This document shows positions 60,958 through 64,000 of a stretch of 64,000 nucleotides of DNA, one piece after another (position 1 is the first letter of the stretch; the number at the start of each line of letters is the position of its first letter). The notes beneath the pieces are model-generated. The model saw only the letters and a list, made by a program, of their open reading frames with translations, searched no databases and had not been told where the DNA came from. The stretch is from Oligoflexia bacterium (GTDB lineage: Bacteria; Bdellovibrionota; UBA1018), in NCBI GenBank assembly GCA_023701205.1, contig JAMPXJ010000013.1, positions 43,251-107,250 of the forward strand. Direction: 5' to 3'. The position numbers and the translations under genes were made by a program.

Positions 60958-60963
60958 CTTGGG

Positions 60964-61380
60964 TCAGGCCTTGTTTTTCTGCAGTTCAAGCGGTGTAACG
61001 CAGGTACCGCGGGCTCGGCAGACCACGATCGGCTGCTCAAGCACCTCGGCGGAGGAAACCGCTTTTCCGCCCTTCTCTACGGGAAGCGGCCGGATCACCT
61101 TCCTGGCTTCGAACTCCATGGTCCGGGAGGTCCGTCCCACCCGCGTGACCTTGCCTACCGCCTCGATGTAATCCCCGACGAAAACCGGTGCCAGGAACTC
61201 CACGTTCTCACAAGCGCGAAACAGACCTTCATCTCCATCCAGTCTGATAAGAAGTTCGGTCGCTACATCTCCGAAAAGCTGAAGCATCCGGGCGCCGTCG
61301 ACCAGACCCCCGGCGTAATGCCCATCGTGGGCGCTCATCCTGAGCCGGATCACCGACTCGATCTGCGTGAAATTGGTCAT
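60964..61380 (-). CDS. Hotdog-fold enzyme, 3-aminobutyryl-CoA ammonia-lyase-like
   Basis: 138 residues from the ATG at 61380. The chain matches the family pattern of 3-aminobutyryl-CoA / beta-alanyl-CoA ammonia lyases of lysine fermentation, including [56 protein letters not shown] and [16 protein letters not shown]. Those enzymes remove ammonia from acyl-CoA. No other lysine-fermentation gene is in the window, so the substrate here may differ; generic acyl-CoA thioesterase/hydratase is the alternative. Confidence 0.8.
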   Translation of the reverse strand: MTNFTQIESVIRLRMSAHDGHYAGGLVDGARMLQLFGDVATELLIRLDGDEGLFRACENVEFLAPVFVGDYIEAVGKVTRVGRTSRTMEFEARKVIRPLPVEKGGKAVSSAEVLEQPIVVCRARGTCVTPLELQKNKA

Positions 61381-61434
61381 CCTATCTTCTCCTGGCTGCC
61401 CACCAGAGTAACATGCCCCCTGGCCCGGCACAAT

Positions 61435-62730
61435 TCAGCCCAATGCCTCGAGCACCCTTCGGCTTGCCCCCAGATGATGCTGGTTTTGCGCCTTCCAGGC
61501 GGCCCGGCGCTCCATCACGCTCTCCCGCGTGTTCGACGTTGCGAAGACGCGGAGCCATTCCGTCAGCTCCTCGCGAGAGTCCACGATCTTGAGCTCTCCG
61601 GTTTCTAGCAGATCCTCGATCTCGGGAAATTTTTCCCGCCCTCGAGGGCCAACCGAGATTGGCAGCCCATGGATCGCGGGCTCGATCGTGCTATGCATCG
61701 ACACCTTGCCGAAACCGCCGCCCACGAAAGCCCAGTCCGCTTGGGAATAGAGTTCCAAGAGAAAGCCCATCTCATCGACCAGCAGAAATCGGACGCGCGC
61801 ACCGGACGCATCCCGGCTCGCACGCGAAGTGCGCAGCACCCCGATGGAGTTCCTGAGAAGGAATCCTTCGATCTCCTCAACGCTTGATCGGTCGACCCGG
61901 TGAGGCACGATCCAAACCGTACCTTCGACCGAGGAAAGGCAGGGCTCCCAAACCGCCAAATCGGAAGGCCAGACCTGTGCGAGGATTCCCCACGGCCGGG
62001 GAAGCTCCCTGAACAGCTCAGTCAGCTCCCGTGCTCTCGCGCTGCCTCGATCGGCCCGCGCTTTCACCTGATCCCATCGGGGTTCACCCGTAAGACGGAT
62101 CTGAGCCCCCGGAAACGCTCGTTCCAAGTCGACCACATCCCGGGCTGTAGCCGCAAGCAGTCGCAGCTCTGGAAGCTCCAACCCCAACGCGCGAACGAAC
62201 GAAGCGCATTTCATGAGCGATCTCCTGGGCCGCGCCCCCACGATCGCAAGCGGTATTCCGACGCGAGCCAACGACGCCCAAAGATCCGGCCATGCCTCAT
62301 ACTTCGCCGTGACGAATATGCGGGGCCGGAGACCACGTAACTCGCACTCCCAACTGCCCTCCCAGGGAGCATAGCCCAGAAAGCGCCCGCGTCCCGGGGA
62401 AACCCCCTCGATCGCCGCTCGCAGCTTTTCCAATGAAAGCCTGGCCGACTCACTGAAGATCGTAACCACGACCTCCCGATTCGATGAAAATCGAAGCCAG
62501 TCGAGTATCACGGGCCAAAGCGACTCGAGCTCTCCAACGCTCGCCGCATGAAACCATGCACAGTCTCTGCCATCCTTTGCTCGCGCGAACGCCTCTTGGG
62601 CATGCAACCGATGTTGCCGGCCTTCCTCGTGCCTGGCCCTGGAAAAAAAGCTCCGAAGCACCAGCGGACCCACCGTCCTCATGAAAAACCGGTAAGCTGC
62701 AAGCCGCAGCGAGCCTGTCGAGGCATTCAT
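61435..62730 (-). CDS. waaA: 3-deoxy-D-manno-octulosonic acid transferase (Kdo transferase)
   Basis: 431 residues. One N-terminal hydrophobic helix, then WFHAASVGELESLWPVI, RIFVTAKYEAWPDLW (family E/W motif), and GGGFGKVSMHSTIEPAIHGL at the C-terminal donor site. WaaA adds Kdo to lipid A at the inner membrane, an essential LPS step. It overlaps the upstream heptosyltransferase by four bases. Confidence 0.9.
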   Translation of the reverse strand: MNASTGSLRLAAYRFFMRTVGPLVLRSFFSRARHEEGRQHRLHAQEAFARAKDGRDCAWFHAASVGELESLWPVILDWLRFSSNREVVVTIFSESARLSLEKLRAAIEGVSPGRGRFLGYAPWEGSWECELRGLRPRIFVTAKYEAWPDLWASLARVGIPLAIVGARPRRSLMKCASFVRALGLELPELRLLAATARDVVDLERAFPGAQIRLTGEPRWDQVKARADRGSARARELTELFRELPRPWGILAQVWPSDLAVWEPCLSSVEGTVWIVPHRVDRSSVEEIEGFLLRNSIGVLRTSRASRDASGARVRFLLVDEMGFLLELYSQADWAFVGGGFGKVSMHSTIEPAIHGLPISVGPRGREKFPEIEDLLETGELKIVDSREELTEWLRVFATSNTRESVMERRAAWKAQNQHHLGASRRVLEALG

Positions 62731-63791
62731 CGCGAATCCTCTTTGTCTTCCAATATCTTCGAAAACACAGTCTCAGCCAGCTCCGGCCTCAATTCTTTCA
62801 AACACGCATGCCGACGAATGACCCGAAAACACGCGCGCCCATCCTTGCTGCAAGGTCTGCAACCCAGGGCGAGCCCCACGCTTCGGCTCTCCGGCCTCCA
62901 AGGACCGAATCCCAGGTCGGAAACTGTTGGCCCCAGGATAACGAGCGCTGGGATGCCTACGGCTTCGGCAAGGTGCGCGAGCCCCGTATCACTTCCGAGA
63001 TATGCCTTGGACCTCGCGAGAATTCGCGCAGTCTGTGGCAGCTGCAGCAGGTTGATTCCGGAAAGATGCTCTCTCCCATTCTTGGAAAGCTCCTGCACGA
63101 GAAGGAGACTTTCATGATCCTTTAAGGTGCCCAGTACTACCGGAAATCCAGGGATACGAAGCAGGAGCTCGGCATAGGCGCTCGCATTCCATCGCTTACC
63201 GGGCCAATGTGAACTGGGCATCACGCAGTAATAAGGCCTTCCTGAGTCCAGCAGAGCCTGAAATTCCGCCGGCAATCTCGCATCTTCCAGATGCAGTAGA
63301 TGCTTGAGATCCGGCCGCTCATGCCCGCTCCCGCCCAACTCACGAGCGAATCTCTCAACGAAAAGCACCGGACGCAAGGCCTTCGGCCAAAACCGCTTGA
63401 AGATGAAATAGCCCTGCATCTTCCAGCGATCCTTGGGAAAAGTTTTCCACCTGGGCCGCTCGGAAAAAATAGAAGCTAAACTCAGAAATATCCAAGCCAA
63501 CCTGGTCCGCAGGGTGCGATGGAGGTCATGAATCTCGTCATAATTCTGGTTTCGCAGCTCCCGACAGAGCCGCAGCCAGCCCCGAAGGCCCTCTCTGCGA
63601 TCGAATTCCCACAGTTTGCGTATCGCGGGATGGCCCCGCAAAACGGGTGCAAACTCCCGCGCGACCACCCAATCCACGCCGTCTCGACTCAAGGGGGCAT
63701 TCAATGCCGCAGAGGCCATGATCACGTCCCCCAAGCTGCTCAGCCGTAGGATCAGCCGTTTTTTCGAGGACACTGCCCGTGACGTTTGCAT
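62727..63791 (-). CDS. Heptosyltransferase, GT9 family
   Basis: 354 residues. LILRLSSLGDVIMASAALNA at the N-terminus and YLGSDTGLAHLAEAVGIPALVILGPT at the C-terminus are the GT9 (WaaC/WaaF/WaaQ) hallmarks. It adds L-glycero-D-manno-heptose to the LPS inner core. Coupled to waaA (ATGA overlap), so core assembly is one unit. WaaC, WaaF and WaaQ cannot be told apart here. Confidence 0.88.
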   Translation of the reverse strand: MQTSRAVSSKKRLILRLSSLGDVIMASAALNAPLSRDGVDWVVAREFAPVLRGHPAIRKLWEFDRREGLRGWLRLCRELRNQNYDEIHDLHRTLRTRLAWIFLSLASIFSERPRWKTFPKDRWKMQGYFIFKRFWPKALRPVLFVERFARELGGSGHERPDLKHLLHLEDARLPAEFQALLDSGRPYYCVMPSSHWPGKRWNASAYAELLLRIPGFPVVLGTLKDHESLLLVQELSKNGREHLSGINLLQLPQTARILARSKAYLGSDTGLAHLAEAVGIPALVILGPTVSDLGFGPWRPESRSVGLALGCRPCSKDGRACFRVIRRHACLKELRPELAETVFSKILEDKEDSR

Positions 63792-63859
63792 GTAAGTTCA
63801 CCTGCGATCTCATCACACAGAGCGAAGGAGCTCAAGTCAGATAGCTCGTTGAAAACACA

Positions 63860-63893
63860 CCGGCCTCTCCCCTCAAAAGAAGGGAGAGGCCGG
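63860..63893 (-). terminator. Terminator of the rRNA operon
   Basis: A perfect 12-bp stem (CCGGCCTCTCCC at 63860-63871 with GGGAGAGGCCGG at 63882-63893). On the minus strand it is followed by TGTGTTTTC. It lies 23 bases after the 5S 3' end. Confidence 0.85.
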
Positions 63894-63915
63894 ATAAGTG
63901 ATATGAAATTTAAAA

Positions 63916-64000
63916 TGGGGGCATCGAGCTATTTTAGCGCCGAGCTACCTCGGTACTAGATTCGCCGTGGGCGGGCTTAACTTCTGAGTTCGAGATGGGA
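63916..64000 (-). rRNA. rrf: 5S ribosomal RNA, 3' part (continues beyond window)
   Basis: On the minus strand the sequence TCGAACTCAGAAGTTAAGCC is the conserved loop B/helix III core of 5S rRNA, followed by GGTACC-like and GTAGCTCGGCGC segments and a 3' end near 63916. The 5' part is beyond the window edge. The rest of the operon should lie to the right on the minus strand. Confidence 0.9.

Noticed and set aside
1..64000. CRISPR array
   Set aside because: No regularly spaced repeats or Cas genes seen. Direct repeats found are the att pair and the bamB-end copies only.

Overview
The window is a GC-rich (about 60% by eye) stretch of a Gram-negative chromosome. The outer-membrane barrels, lipoproteins, Kdo and heptose transferases, the FtsH / diadenylate cyclase / GlmM cluster and a TIGR02147-family regulator (18228-19037) together suggest a member of the Bdellovibrionota or a relative. 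That placement is an inference from gene content, not from a marker-gene comparison.

Layout. 2-3882: a partial gene, a methyltransferase-like protein, a secreted phospholipase D-like protein and inorganic pyrophosphatase. 3949-15184: an 11.2-kb provirus, almost entirely on the minus strand, with a FtsK/HerA-type packaging ATPase, a small membrane protein and a probable double-jelly-roll (DJR) major capsid protein in the order typical of tailless membrane-containing phages. It also has a glycine-rich spike, a lytic transglycosylase, a spanin-like overlapping pair and many small membrane proteins. It has no integrase. Its ends share 15 bp that coincide with one recombinase arm plus the 6-bp centre of a dif-like site, so it appears to use the host XerC/XerD. 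15196-19157: accessory DNA, including a metzincin protease and a divergent TIGR02147 regulator bracketed by a 118/119-bp direct repeat copied from the 3' end of the bamB-like gene. 19096-30000: bamB-like, yfgM-like, two barrels, der, era, rnc, mtaB, mnmA-like, nifS-like and a cysteine-free Rrf2 regulator. 30132-40287: an orphan gene, then tsaE, nnr, pdxJ, glmM, cdaR-like, cdaA, ftsH and tilS on the minus strand, and a CAU tRNA. 40680-51126: mostly lineage-specific envelope and secreted proteins, an M3 oligopeptidase, a PAS histidine kinase and a MotA/MotB-like (ZorAB-like) pair. 51131-63791: lolC/E, fadJ-like, a Pro/Gln-rich outer-membrane protein, a pilin-like peptide, purB, a glycosyltransferase, an FAD oxidoreductase, a hotdog-fold ammonia-lyase-like enzyme, waaA and a heptosyltransferase. 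63916-64000: the 3' part of a 5S rRNA on the minus strand, with a strong terminator after it.

How the parts work together. The tsaE-to-tilS block is a growth and envelope unit (tRNA modification, NAD(P)H repair, vitamin B6, amino-sugar and c-di-AMP synthesis, membrane proteolysis). The Rrf2-nifS-mnmA-mtaB-rnc-era-der block links sulfur mobilisation, tRNA thiolation and ribosome maturation. The purB-to-heptosyltransferase block is tied to LPS core assembly. The provirus is the main find: a DJR-type element in a reconstructed dif site, which would also place this part of the window at the replication terminus.
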